A stretch of 64,000 bases of DNA from Oceanisphaera psychrotolerans. GTDB lineage: Bacteria > Pseudomonadota > Gammaproteobacteria > Enterobacterales > Aeromonadaceae. This document shows positions 54,709-63,874 of the stretch, in pieces. The stretch's first letter is position 1; every line of letters begins with the position of its first letter. The position numbers and the translations under genes were made by a program. The notes beneath the pieces are model-generated. The model made no database searches. It saw only the letters and a program-made list of their open reading frames with translations, and was not told the DNA's origin. The DNA lies in NCBI RefSeq assembly GCF_001870485.1, contig NZ_MDKE01000011.1, positions 62,001 to 126,000 of the forward strand. The letters are read 5' to 3'.

Positions 54709-55991
54709 CGGCCGGCGCCTTAACCATGCTCGGGGTCTTCGGTCTGGGCATCCTGATCGATATTCCTATCGCCTTTGCCCTGCTGATCGCCGCAGTTGTT
54801 TACCTGACGGCCTTTGCGGCAGCTCCCATGCTGGTTTCTGCCCAACAATTCGCCGCGGGTATGGAAAGCTTCACCCTGCTCGCCATTCCCTTGTTCATCC
54901 TCGCCGCCCAGTTGATGAACAGCGCCGGGCTGACCCAGAAAATAGTACGGCTGTGCATGACTCTGGTGGGCGATATCCGGGGCGGACTGGCAGTGGTTGC
55001 CGTGCTGGCCTGCATGATGTTCGGCGCCCTTTCGGGCTCCGGCGTGGCCGACGTCATTGCCATCGGCAGCATGCTGCTGCCGGCCATGCAGCGTAGTGGC
55101 TATAAAAAGGGGTTCAGCTGTGCGCTGGTGGGCACCGCCAGTTCCATCGGCACCGTGATCCCGCCCAGTATCGTGATGATTGTCTACGGCACTACCTCCA
55201 ATACCTCGGTCGGTAAGCTGTTCATGGGCGGTGTCATTCCCGGCCTGATGCTGACCTGTGCCCTGGTAGGGGTCGCCCTGTACGTCTCGCGCAAGAATGG
55301 CTGGGGCGGAGGCACGCCCAGCACCTCCCGCGAAAAGTTCCGCGCCTTCATCGACGCCCTGCCCGCACTGATGGTACCGGTACTGATCATCGGCGGTATC
55401 CGTTTCGGGGTCTTTACCCCGACCGAAGCGGCCGCCTCAGCCTGTCTTTATGCCCTGATCGTTGGCATGGGCCTGTATAAAAACCTGCGCCTGAACGACA
55501 TCTTCGATTGCGTCAAGGCAACGGCGGAAACCAGTGCCGCCATTCTGGTGATCATCGGTGCTGCCGGTCTCTTTGCCTGGGGTCTGACCTATGAGCAGGT
55601 GCCTCAGGCGATAGCATCACTGATCGGTGAGCTGACCGACAGTCGCAACAGCGTGCTGCTGTTGCTGACGCTGGTGTTGCTGATACTCGGCTCTTTCATG
55701 GAGAGCATCGCCATCATCATCATCATCACCCCCATCGTCATGCCGCTGCTGAGCCAGTATGGCATCGATCCGGTTCACTTCGGGGTGCTGCTGACGGTCA
55801 ACCTGGCCATCGGCGCCAATACGCCGCCGCTGGGTGTCGACCTGATGGCCGCCTGCCGAATTGGCGGGATCAGTGTGATGGAATCGCTGCGCCCCCTGGT
55901 GATGATGCTGGTTGCCATGATCTCGGTATTGATGCTGCTGACCTTCATTCCCGAGCTGGTGCTGTTTTTACCAAACCTGATGGACTCATAA
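54705..55991 (+). CDS. TRAP transporter large permease, DctM family (second system)
   Basis: 428 residues, about 12 helices, intact. DctM signatures: GMESFTLLAIPLFILAAQLMN, GALSGSGVADVIAIG, GTASSIGTVIPPSIVMIVYG, and the C-terminal GANTPPLGVDLMAACRIGG. It forms the ion-coupled channel of the TRAP importer. The start at 54705 overlaps dctQ (ATGA); an upstream in-frame ATG at 54489 lies within dctQ and is rejected. Confidence 0.92.
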   Translation: MTAGALTMLGVFGLGILIDIPIAFALLIAAVVYLTAFAAAPMLVSAQQFAAGMESFTLLAIPLFILAAQLMNSAGLTQKIVRLCMTLVGDIRGGLAVVAVLACMMFGALSGSGVADVIAIGSMLLPAMQRSGYKKGFSCALVGTASSIGTVIPPSIVMIVYGTTSNTSVGKLFMGGVIPGLMLTCALVGVALYVSRKNGWGGGTPSTSREKFRAFIDALPALMVPVLIIGGIRFGVFTPTEAAASACLYALIVGMGLYKNLRLNDIFDCVKATAETSAAILVIIGAAGLFAWGLTYEQVPQAIASLIGELTDSRNSVLLLLTLVLLILGSFMESIAIIIIITPIVMPLLSQYGIDPVHFGVLLTVNLAIGANTPPLGVDLMAACRIGGISVMESLRPLVMMLVAMISVLMLLTFIPELVLFLPNLMDS

Positions 55992-56000
55992 GGGCTGATC

Positions 56001-56810
56001 ATGAACAAGCACGTTATTACACCATTGATGGACAGGCAGCTCGAACTCATGGCACAGGCCGCTAGCTGGCTGTTTCTGCCCGGGCACCTGCCACAGCGGC
56101 TCGAACAGGCCCAGGCCTGTGGGGCTCACGCACTGGTGGTTGATCTGGAGGAGTTTACTCCCAAAGACCAACAGCGCCAGGCCTGCCAGGCCTTCTACGA
56201 TTTTGCCGATGCCTGTCGGGCCCGGCATCGCCTGCCCATGGTGCGTATCAACCGGCTCGAAGACAGCGGCGCACACGAATTGAAGCTGTTAATGGCGGCA
56301 CGCCCAGCCGCCGTGTTCCTGCCCCGGGTCGAACAACCGGCCCAGTTGCAGGCACTCGCCGCGTTGCTGGATGCCTGTGAGGCAGAACTCGACATGACGC
56401 CAGGCAGTACCGTCATCGTGCCCACCCTGGAAAGCAGGACCGGCCTCGAGCGTGCCGGCGAGTTGCTGGTTGTCAGCCCGCGCTTGCGCGCAGCACTGAT
56501 CGGCACCGGCGACCTGGCCACCGACCTGCAATTGCCACCAGAGATGCCTTTTGAAACCCGCATCGAGACCATCAGGCCGTACCGAGAACGCTTTCTGGCC
56601 GACTGCCAGGCGGCGGGCGTGCAGGCCATCGACGGCCCCTGGTCTGCGCCACTGCCGTTTGAGCAAGACCAGAACTGGTCAGTGGCACTAGGGTTCAGGG
56701 CTCGCTGCGTGGTCAATACCGAACAATTACCGGCATTGCACCTCAGTCTGAATAACAAACAAAAAGATTCATCCGATTCTCATCATACTCCTGAGAGGAA
56801 TAACCCATGA
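56001..56810 (+). CDS. HpcH/HpaI aldolase-citrate lyase beta (CitE-like) family protein
   Basis: A 269-residue TIM barrel of the CitE/HpcH superfamily: N-terminal SWLFLPGHLPQRLEQAQACG (CoA-lyase type opening), ALVVDLEEFTP where LED is LEE, PMVRINRLEDSG, VFLPRVEQP, the metal Glu in PTLESRTGL, and the metal Asp in GTGDLATDL. Such enzymes cleave or form C-C bonds of malyl-/citryl-CoA or act as 2-oxo-acid aldolases. Its stop overlaps the thiamine-diphosphate enzyme start (ATGA), so they probably act on successive intermediates. Specific reaction unknown. Confidence 0.78.
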   Translation: MNKHVITPLMDRQLELMAQAASWLFLPGHLPQRLEQAQACGAHALVVDLEEFTPKDQQRQACQAFYDFADACRARHRLPMVRINRLEDSGAHELKLLMAARPAAVFLPRVEQPAQLQALAALLDACEAELDMTPGSTVIVPTLESRTGLERAGELLVVSPRLRAALIGTGDLATDLQLPPEMPFETRIETIRPYRERFLADCQAAGVQAIDGPWSAPLPFEQDQNWSVALGFRARCVVNTEQLPALHLSLNNKQKDSSDSHHTPERNNP

Positions 56811-58513
56811 ATAACGCGAAACGCCGTAACGGCGGTCAAATTCTGATCCAGCAGCTCCGCGACCTCGGCGCTCGTCGTATTTTTCTGGTTCCCGGCGAAA
56901 GCTATCTGCCCTGTATTGATGCTCTGAACGAACATCGTGATGCCATCGAACCCGTTGTCTGCCGCCAGGAAAGCGGGGCCGCCTACATGGCCGAAGCCTA
57001 CGGCAAGATGACCGGCGACCCCGGCATCTGCTTCGTCACTCGGGGGCCCGGTGCCACCAATGCATCCATCGGCGTACATACCGCCTTTCAGGATTCGACC
57101 CCGATGATCCTGTTCATCGGCCAGGTCGGCAACGACTTCGTCGAGCGCGAGGCATTCCAGGAAATCGACTACCGTCGGATGTTCGGTCCCATGGCCAAGT
57201 GGGTGGCCCAGATTGACCGTACCGACCGCATCCCGGAGTATATCGCCCGCGCCTGGACCGTCGCCACCACCGGCCGCCCCGGTCCTGTGGTGCTGGCCCT
57301 GCCCGAAGATACCCTGTGGGGCGAAGCCGAAGTAGAACAGCTCAAGCCCGCACCACGCCGGCACAGCTACCCGGGTGCCGGTGACATGACCGAACTCGGT
57401 GAATGCCTGGCCGCTGCCAAGCGCCCCTTTCTGCTGGTGGGCGGTAGCGGCTGGACCGAATTATCCCAGAGCAGCATCACCGAGTTTGCCCGGCGCTTCA
57501 ACCTGCCGGTCGGCGTTGCCTGGCGGCGACTGGAGTGCTTCGACCAGCGCCAGCCCCAGTTTGCCGGCCATGTGGGCTGGAGCATGCACTCAGCGCTGCG
57601 GCAGCAACTGGAGGAAGCGGACCTGATCATCGCCGTAGGTACCCGCATGGGCGAAGCCACCAGCGAAGGATACAGCTGGATCAGCTCGCCCCGCCCCAAG
57701 CAGAAGCTGGTGCATGTGTATGCCGATCCGGAAGAACTGGGCCGCGTCTACCAGGCCGATCTCGCCATTCACGCCGACGTCAACGGCTTCAGCGCCATGC
57801 TGGATCAGGTGCCCGATCTGGCAGACGACCCCGTCTGGTCGCCCCTGACCGCTCAGGCCAGAAACGCCTACCTGGCGTCGCTTGAGTGCCAGCCGTCACC
57901 CGGCCCGCTCAGCCTGGACCGGATTGCCCTGCATGTGGACCAGGTGCTGGGCGATCAGGGCTGTATTACTGTCGGTGCAGGCAACTATGCCCTGTACCCG
58001 CACCGTTACCGCCGCTACCCCGGGCTCGGCAGCTCGCTGACCCCCACCGTCGGGTCCATGGGCTACGGCCTGCCGGCGGCCATTTCGTTCAAGATGGAAC
58101 ATCCGGACCAGCCAGCGGTGTGCTTCGCCGGCGATGGCTGCTTCCAGATGAACATGCAGGAACTGGGCGTAGCGCTGCAATACCGGGTCGGTATTATCGT
58201 GCTGGTATTCAACAACGGCATGTACGGTACCATCCGCGCGCACCAGGAAAACGGCTTCCCCGGCCGCGAAATCGCCCTCTCCTTCACCAACCCCGAGTTC
58301 AGTGAAATGATCAGGTCCTACGGTGGTCACGGGGAAATCGTGGCGGAAGACAGCCAGTTTGCTGCCGCCTTCGACCGCGCCATGGCGTTCACCGCCAGTG
58401 AAAAGCTGCCGGCCCTGATTGAACTGCGTTACGACCCGGACGGTATCGCCCCCGGCACCCTGCTGAGCAAGCTCCGTGAAGATGCGCTGGCGCGCCAGCA
58501 AATCCCGGCCTGA
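56807..58513 (+). CDS. thiamine-diphosphate-dependent enzyme, acetolactate synthase-like large subunit
   Basis: 568 residues in the three-domain order of the family: the N-terminal Pyr domain has the catalytic Glu in RQESGAAYMAEAYGKMTG and RGPGATNASIG; a central FAD/NAD-like domain follows; the C-terminal PP domain has GDGCFQMNMQELGVALQY ending in FNN. There is no small regulatory subunit gene nearby and the cluster is catabolic, so it is more likely a 2-oxo-acid decarboxylase or carboligase than a valine-pathway acetolactate synthase. Product aldehyde could go to the aldehyde dehydrogenase at 59.8 kb (inference). Confidence 0.85.
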   Translation: MNNAKRRNGGQILIQQLRDLGARRIFLVPGESYLPCIDALNEHRDAIEPVVCRQESGAAYMAEAYGKMTGDPGICFVTRGPGATNASIGVHTAFQDSTPMILFIGQVGNDFVEREAFQEIDYRRMFGPMAKWVAQIDRTDRIPEYIARAWTVATTGRPGPVVLALPEDTLWGEAEVEQLKPAPRRHSYPGAGDMTELGECLAAAKRPFLLVGGSGWTELSQSSITEFARRFNLPVGVAWRRLECFDQRQPQFAGHVGWSMHSALRQQLEEADLIIAVGTRMGEATSEGYSWISSPRPKQKLVHVYADPEELGRVYQADLAIHADVNGFSAMLDQVPDLADDPVWSPLTAQARNAYLASLECQPSPGPLSLDRIALHVDQVLGDQGCITVGAGNYALYPHRYRRYPGLGSSLTPTVGSMGYGLPAAISFKMEHPDQPAVCFAGDGCFQMNMQELGVALQYRVGIIVLVFNNGMYGTIRAHQENGFPGREIALSFTNPEFSEMIRSYGGHGEIVAEDSQFAAAFDRAMAFTASEKLPALIELRYDPDGIAPGTLLSKLREDALARQQIPA

Positions 58514-58524
58514 GGAACTGAATC

Positions 58525-59808
58525 ATGACAGCAACAATGAACAAACAATTACAGACCGAGACCCTTCGTGTTGACGGCGGCCGCTTGTGGGACTCGTTGA
58601 TGGACCTGGCTCGCATCGGTGCGACCCCCAAGGGGGGCAACTGCCGCCTGGCACTGACGGAAGAAGACCGCCAGGGCCGAGACCTGGTGAGTGGCTGGTT
58701 GCGTGATGCGGGACTCGAGATCCGGGTTGACCAACTCGGCAATATCTTTGCCCGTCGTCCCGGCCGCAACAATACGTTGCCGCCGGTGGTGACCGGCAGT
58801 CATATCGATACCCAGCCGACCGGCGGTCGCTTCGACGGCAACTACGGCGTGCTGGCCGGCCTGGAAGTGATGCGAGTGCTGGACGAACAAAACATCACCA
58901 CCGACGCACCGCTGGAAGTCGTCATCTGGACCAACGAGGAAGGCAGCCGCTTCGTCCCGGTGATGATGGGTTCCGGCGCCTTTGCCGGCATGTTCTCTAC
59001 CGAGTCGGCGCTGGCCGCCCGGGATCACGATGGCATCAGCGTCGCCGACTCACTGGCCCGTATCGGCTACGACGGTGATATGCCGGTCGGCGGGCGCCAG
59101 CTCGGCGCCTACTTCGAGGCCCATATCGAGCAGGGCCCGGTATTGGAGCAGGAAGGGCTGCCCGTTGGCGTCGTGACCGGCTCACTCGGCCTCAGCTGGT
59201 TTGATGTGGTGGTCACCGGTCAGGAAGCCCATGCCGGCCCGACCCCGATGGAATATCGCCGGGACGCACTGCAGACCGCCTGTGCCCTGGTCGGCGACAT
59301 CCTGACCCTCGCCCGGCCTCATGCGCCTCACGGTCGGGTCACCTGCGGTGAGTTCCGGGTGTTCCCCAACTCGCGCAACGTCATTCCCGGCCGAGTGAAT
59401 TTCAGCGTCGACCTGCGCCATCTGGAGCCGGCAGTGCTGACTCAGATGGAGCAGCGTCTGCAGGAACTGTGCGAAAAACATGGCGGCCAAACCGGCATCG
59501 AAGTGCAGTTGATCGAGGTGCAACGCATTCCGCCGACCCCCTTTGCGCAGGAGCTGGTCGAGCGGGTACGGACCTGTACCCAGGCACTGGGTATTCCTCA
59601 CCGAGACATGGTGACCGGTGCAGGCCATGACGCCGTCTATATCAGCCGTATCGCCCCCACCGCCATGATCTTCGTTCCCTGTGTTGATGGTATCAGCCAC
59701 AACGAATGCGAAGACGCCAAGCCCGAGGATCTCGAGGCCGGCGCCAATGTGCTGCTGCACGCCATGCTGCACACGGCCGGCATCAGCCCCGTTACCGACA
59801 CGCTGTAG
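58525..59808 (+). CDS. M20-family Zn-dependent amidohydrolase (N-carbamoyl amino acid hydrolase/allantoate type)
   Basis: 427 residues. Metal and catalytic residues are visible: GSHIDTQPTGGRFDGNYG (His and Asp ligands), TNEEGSRF (catalytic Glu-Glu pair), EAHIEQGPVLE, the dimerisation-domain motif GQEAHAGPTPMEYRRDA, and the C-terminal GISHNECE histidine. Relatives hydrolyse N-carbamoyl-L-amino acids, ureidoglycolate or allantoate, releasing ammonia and CO2 from ureido groups. The ATG at 58525 has GAGG upstream; it lies 11 bases after the thiamine enzyme gene. Confidence 0.85.
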   Translation: MTATMNKQLQTETLRVDGGRLWDSLMDLARIGATPKGGNCRLALTEEDRQGRDLVSGWLRDAGLEIRVDQLGNIFARRPGRNNTLPPVVTGSHIDTQPTGGRFDGNYGVLAGLEVMRVLDEQNITTDAPLEVVIWTNEEGSRFVPVMMGSGAFAGMFSTESALAARDHDGISVADSLARIGYDGDMPVGGRQLGAYFEAHIEQGPVLEQEGLPVGVVTGSLGLSWFDVVVTGQEAHAGPTPMEYRRDALQTACALVGDILTLARPHAPHGRVTCGEFRVFPNSRNVIPGRVNFSVDLRHLEPAVLTQMEQRLQELCEKHGGQTGIEVQLIEVQRIPPTPFAQELVERVRTCTQALGIPHRDMVTGAGHDAVYISRIAPTAMIFVPCVDGISHNECEDAKPEDLEAGANVLLHAMLHTAGISPVTDTL

Positions 59809-59817
59809 GAGCGCTCA

Positions 59818-61311
59818 ATGACCTTGCATGACCTCAAATACTGGGAACAGCTGGCTACCCGGCTGGATATTCCCACCGGCGCCTTTATCGACGGCGCCTA
59901 CGTCACCGCCGAAGACGGTGCCACCTTCACCGCACGCAACCCGGCCACCGGTGAAGTATTGGCCGACGTCGCCGCCTGCGGCACTCAGGATATCGATCGG
60001 GCCGTCGCCGCCGCTCGCCGCAGTTTCAACTCCGGTTGCTGGTCCCGCCTGTCGCCCCGAGAGCGCAAAACAACCCTGTTGCGCTTTGCCGGGTTGATCG
60101 AGCAACACGCGGAAGAGCTGGCCCTGCTGCAGACCCTGGAAATGGGCAAGCCCATTGCCGACAGTCTGAGCTTCGATCTCGCGGAAACCGCACGCTGCGT
60201 GGCCTGGTACGCCGAAGCCATCGACAAGCATTATGATGAAATCGCACCGACCGCGGACAACGTTCATGCCACCCTGACCCATGAAGCCCTGGGCGTGGTG
60301 GCAGCCGTTACCCCATGGAATTTTCCGCTGATGATCAGCGCCTGGAAATTTGCCCCGGCGCTGGCGGTAGGCAACAGTGTCGTCCTCAAACCCGCCGAGC
60401 AATCCAGTCTCAGCGCCTTGCGGCTGGCGGCGCTGGCCAGTGAGGCGGGACTGCCCGACGGCGTATTCAATGTCACCCCGGGGCTCGGTGCCGTGGCCGG
60501 CCAGGCCCTGGGCCTGCATATGGATGTCGACTGTATTGCCTTCACCGGCTCCACCGCGACCGGCAAGCGCTTTATGCGCTACTCCGGAGATTCCAACCTC
60601 AAGCGGGTCTGGCTCGAATGTGGCGGCAAGTCCCCCCATATCGTGTTCGATGACTGCAAGGATCTGGAAGCCGCAGCCCGCGCCGCGGCGGCCGGCATCT
60701 TCACCAACCAGGGTGAGGTCTGTATCGCCGGTTCACGACTCTATGTGCAGGATTCCATCTATGACGAGTTCATGCCCCTGTTAACCGCAGCGGCAGCGAA
60801 CATGCAGCCGGGCAACCCGCTGGATCCCGCCACCCGTATGGGCGCCATGGTCGATGCCAGCCAGTACCAGCGCGTACAGGACTACATCACCCTGGCCCGG
60901 AAAGAAGGCATGAAGCTGCTGACCGGTGAGAGTTCCGCATCGCCGGTCGCCGGCGGCTGGTTCCTGCCCCCGACCATACTGGAAGGCCAACATGACCAGA
61001 CCCTGATGCGAGAGGAAGTGTTTGGCCCCGTGCTGGGGGTAACCCGTTTTACCAGCGAGCAGGAAGTGATCGCCATGGCCAATGACTCCGTTTATGGCCT
61101 GGGTGCCGGGTTATGGACCCGGGACCTCGGACGGGCACACCGGGTGTCGAAGCTGCTGCGGGCCGGGCTGGTCTGGGTCAATTGCTATGCCGATGGCGAT
61201 ATCAGTGTGCCGTTCGGCGGCGTCAAACAGTCGGGATTCGGTCGCGATAAATCGCTCCATGCCCTGAGCAAATATGCCGACCTCAAAACCACCTGGATGA
61301 ACCTGGATTAG
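59818..61311 (+). CDS. aldehyde dehydrogenase (PuuC-like)
   Basis: A 497-residue NAD(P)-dependent aldehyde dehydrogenase: TPWNFPLMISAWKFAPALA, FTGSTATGKRFM, WLECGGKSPHIVFDDCKD with the base Glu, NQGEVCIAGSR with the catalytic Cys, and the C-terminal PFGGVKQSGFGRDKSLHAL. Closest in pattern to gamma-glutamyl-gamma-aminobutyraldehyde dehydrogenase PuuC and betaine-aldehyde-type enzymes. AGGAG lies before the ATG. Last enzyme of the island; it would oxidise an aldehyde, possibly one made by the preceding thiamine enzyme. Confidence 0.9.
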   Translation: MTLHDLKYWEQLATRLDIPTGAFIDGAYVTAEDGATFTARNPATGEVLADVAACGTQDIDRAVAAARRSFNSGCWSRLSPRERKTTLLRFAGLIEQHAEELALLQTLEMGKPIADSLSFDLAETARCVAWYAEAIDKHYDEIAPTADNVHATLTHEALGVVAAVTPWNFPLMISAWKFAPALAVGNSVVLKPAEQSSLSALRLAALASEAGLPDGVFNVTPGLGAVAGQALGLHMDVDCIAFTGSTATGKRFMRYSGDSNLKRVWLECGGKSPHIVFDDCKDLEAAARAAAAGIFTNQGEVCIAGSRLYVQDSIYDEFMPLLTAAAANMQPGNPLDPATRMGAMVDASQYQRVQDYITLARKEGMKLLTGESSASPVAGGWFLPPTILEGQHDQTLMREEVFGPVLGVTRFTSEQEVIAMANDSVYGLGAGLWTRDLGRAHRVSKLLRAGLVWVNCYADGDISVPFGGVKQSGFGRDKSLHALSKYADLKTTWMNLD

Positions 61312-61396
61312 TCATCGGGGGAAACCCGGTATACCATCTCGTTACTACCCGAATCCGGCCTGGCCGGCCGGATTGTCGGGGCCAGCTTTAACCAAC

Positions 61397-62824
61397 ATGG
61401 ATCGTGCTGTAATGTTCTCTGCTGCAGATACTTTAATTCTTTCAATCGTCGTGGTGGTCTGTGCCCTGTGTCTGATTGGCTTGTCCTACTACTTCTACCG
61501 CCATATCAAGACCTATGACGACTTCAATATGGCAGGCCGCGCCACCGGAACCTTTCCCCTGATCTGTACCCTGGTGGGAACGGCGGTCGGCGGCTCAACC
61601 CTGCTCGGCTTCATGTCAAAAGGATTCCAGCATGGCCTCGGCCAGATGTGGCTGCCCGGCGCCATTACCATTGCCGGTGTACTGCTGCTGTTCCTGGTGC
61701 GCCGTATCCGCGCCTATGGCGAACGCTTTAACATGGTCACCCTCGCCGACTTCATGGTGAACCGTTATGGTGACGGTGCCCGCCTGCCGACAGTGATCAG
61801 CATGGTCTGTGCCTATTCGGCCATCACCGGCATGCAGTTTGTCGCCATTGCCACCGTGCTCAATCTGATATTCGACCTCGATATAGCCCACGGCATCATC
61901 CTGACCTGGGTTGTGCTGACACTGAAAACCTATCTGGGCGGCCTGAAGGCGGTCATCTGGTCCGATGCGATTCTGGGCACCTTGCAAACGCTGGGTATTT
62001 TCCTGTTGCTGACCATCGTCTATCAGGTGTCGGGGGGCTGGGAAGGCATCGCCACCAGCGAAAAACTGATTGGTCAGGAAGATTTCCTCGACATCAACGG
62101 TATCGGCAGCGACGATCTGTTTATCTATCTGCTGACCATTGGCGGCTACCAGTTTGTGCGCCAGGATCTGTGGCAACGTTTCTGGGCCGCCAAAAGCGCC
62201 CAGGTAGCCTATACCAGTTACAGTGTGGCCGTGGCCTTCAACCTGCTGGTGGCGGGGGCGGCCGTGCTTATCGGTTGCTTCGCCTATCTGGGCATGAATC
62301 TGAGCGTCGCCAATCCCGATCTCACCTTCTATGCGGTACTGGAAGCCACCCTGCCCTTGCCCATGATTGCGCTGATGATAGTGGTATTGCTGGCGACCGT
62401 GGTCTCCTGTGCGGACTCGTTCTTCATTGCCGGTGCATCGTCCATTGCCAACGACATCATCAAGCCACGGTTAAAGGTATAGGACGACCGGAAGCTGCTG
62501 CGCATGAGCCGTTATTCGGTGGTGATCATGTCACTGATTTCCGCCGGACTGGCCTTGTATGCGCCCGAACTGGTTTCCATATGGATTCTTGGTAGTGCCA
62601 TGCTGGTCTGCGGCGTGCTGGTCCCGGCCATCGCCGCCCTGCTGGGCAAGGAACTGAACCGCGGCGCCGGCATTCTGGCCATGTGGATAGGCCTGGGCTC
62701 AGCCGTTGGCTGGCAGTTGCTTGGCCAGCCGTTTGGCATACACCCCATCTTTGTCGGTCTGCCCATCGCGCTGCTGATGCTGCCCGTCATCCTTTCCCCA
62801 CAGCGTGTGAAAGCGCGAGCCTGA
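61397..62824 (+). pseudogene. sodium:solute symporter (SSS) with an in-frame TAG
   Basis: The frame encodes a typical SSS protein: FYRHIKTYDDFNMAGRATG, CTLVGTAVGGSTLLGFMSKG and DLWQRFWAAKSA are visible, ending IANDIIKPRLKV. A TAG at 62480-62482 stops it after 361 codons. Translation in the same frame then continues DDRKLLRMSRYSVVIMS for 113 codons with the missing helices, giving 475 residues, a normal SSS length. So this is a point nonsense change, not an indel. ATGs at 61397 and 61412 are both possible starts. Either the carrier is truncated and inactive, or the base is a consensus error. Third transporter of this island. Confidence 0.8.
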
Positions 62825-62834
62825 TCCTTCGTCT

Positions 62835-62876
62835 GGCGCCATTGCCCCTATTCAAAAGGGCAATGGCGCCTCTTTT
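62835..62876 (+). terminator. rho-independent terminator at the end of the island
   Basis: A 13-bp stem (GGCGCCATTGCCC at 62835-62847 with its complement at 62858-62870) and a 10-base loop, followed by TCTTTTT. The convergent LysR gene ends at 62876, so it can serve both. Confidence 0.92.
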
Positions 62877-63763
62877 TACAGCTCCAGCCTCGGCCCGATG
62901 TAATCCAGAAAGGCCGATATACGTGATGACAATGCGGTATTGCGATAGTACACCGCCTGTACCTGCTCGCGCGGGCTGGGAGTGAGGATTTCGGTGTTTA
63001 GAAGGCTGATCAGTCGCTGCTGGCTGAGATCGTCATGCACCATGAAACGGGACAACAGGGCGATGCCCTGCCCGGCCAGACAGAGCTGACGTATGGTTTC
63101 ACCACTGCTGGAACCGATGGCCGGGCGGATCTCCACCGGCTCCACCAGAGGCCAGCGATTAAGGTGGGCCGCATCGGTAAAGCCGATGACGCTGTGATCC
63201 TGCAAGGCGGCAATGCTTTCCGGTATGCCGGCCTGCTCGAGGTATGCCGGACTGGCCACGATATGCAGCGGGCTCCGGCCCAGCAGGCGCGCATGCAGGT
63301 TGGAGTCTTCCAGCCGGCCTATCCTGATCGCCACATCGGTGCGCTTCTCGAGCAGATCGATGATGTTCTCGTTGGCAACCAGCTCCAGCTGTATCTGCGG
63401 GTAAGCCTGGCGAAAGCCACCGATGAGCGGCACCAGCTGATGCAGGATAAAGGGCGTGGCCGCATCGACCCGCAGCCGCCCGGCTGGAGCCCCTTTCAGC
63501 GCCCGGAGCTGCTCTTCCGCCTCGGCGAGCTGGTTCAAGCCTTCCCTTGCCTGTTCCACAAACAACCGGCCTTCCTCGGTCAGTTCCACCCGACGGGTGG
63601 TGCGGTTGAGCAAGGTGCAATCCAGCTCGGTTTCCAGCCTGGTCACCGCCCGCGAGACCCGGGCGACCTGGATATCCAGCACCCGGGCCGCCGCCGAAAA
63701 ACCGCCGCTGTCGATAATGGCCAGCAGAATTTCGAGATCTTCGGTACGCGATACTATTGCCAT
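62876..63763 (-). CDS. LysR-family regulator
   Basis: 295 residues from the ATG at 63763 (an earlier in-frame start at 63832 would add an unconserved leader). N-terminal helix-turn-helix IIDSGGFSAAARVLDIQVARVSRAVTRLE, then LLNRTTRRVELTEEG and an effector domain with VAIRIGRLEDSNLHARLLG and ATPFILHQLVPLIGGF. This pattern is that of the DsdC/CrgA-like group acting on aldehyde or quinone stress genes in many proteobacteria. Convergent with the symporter; its target may be outside the window. Confidence 0.88.
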   Translation of the reverse strand: MAIVSRTEDLEILLAIIDSGGFSAAARVLDIQVARVSRAVTRLETELDCTLLNRTTRRVELTEEGRLFVEQAREGLNQLAEAEEQLRALKGAPAGRLRVDAATPFILHQLVPLIGGFRQAYPQIQLELVANENIIDLLEKRTDVAIRIGRLEDSNLHARLLGRSPLHIVASPAYLEQAGIPESIAALQDHSVIGFTDAAHLNRWPLVEPVEIRPAIGSSSGETIRQLCLAGQGIALLSRFMVHDDLSQQRLISLLNTEILTPSPREQVQAVYYRNTALSSRISAFLDYIGPRLEL

Positions 63764-63874
63764 AATTGAGATAATCTTTATTTGGTTGGCACTGTTTTTG
63801 TAAAAAGTATCAGCCGGTATACTGCGCCGCAACTACTGCCGAACCGTCGCGTAGGGATACACACCGGCGTGATC

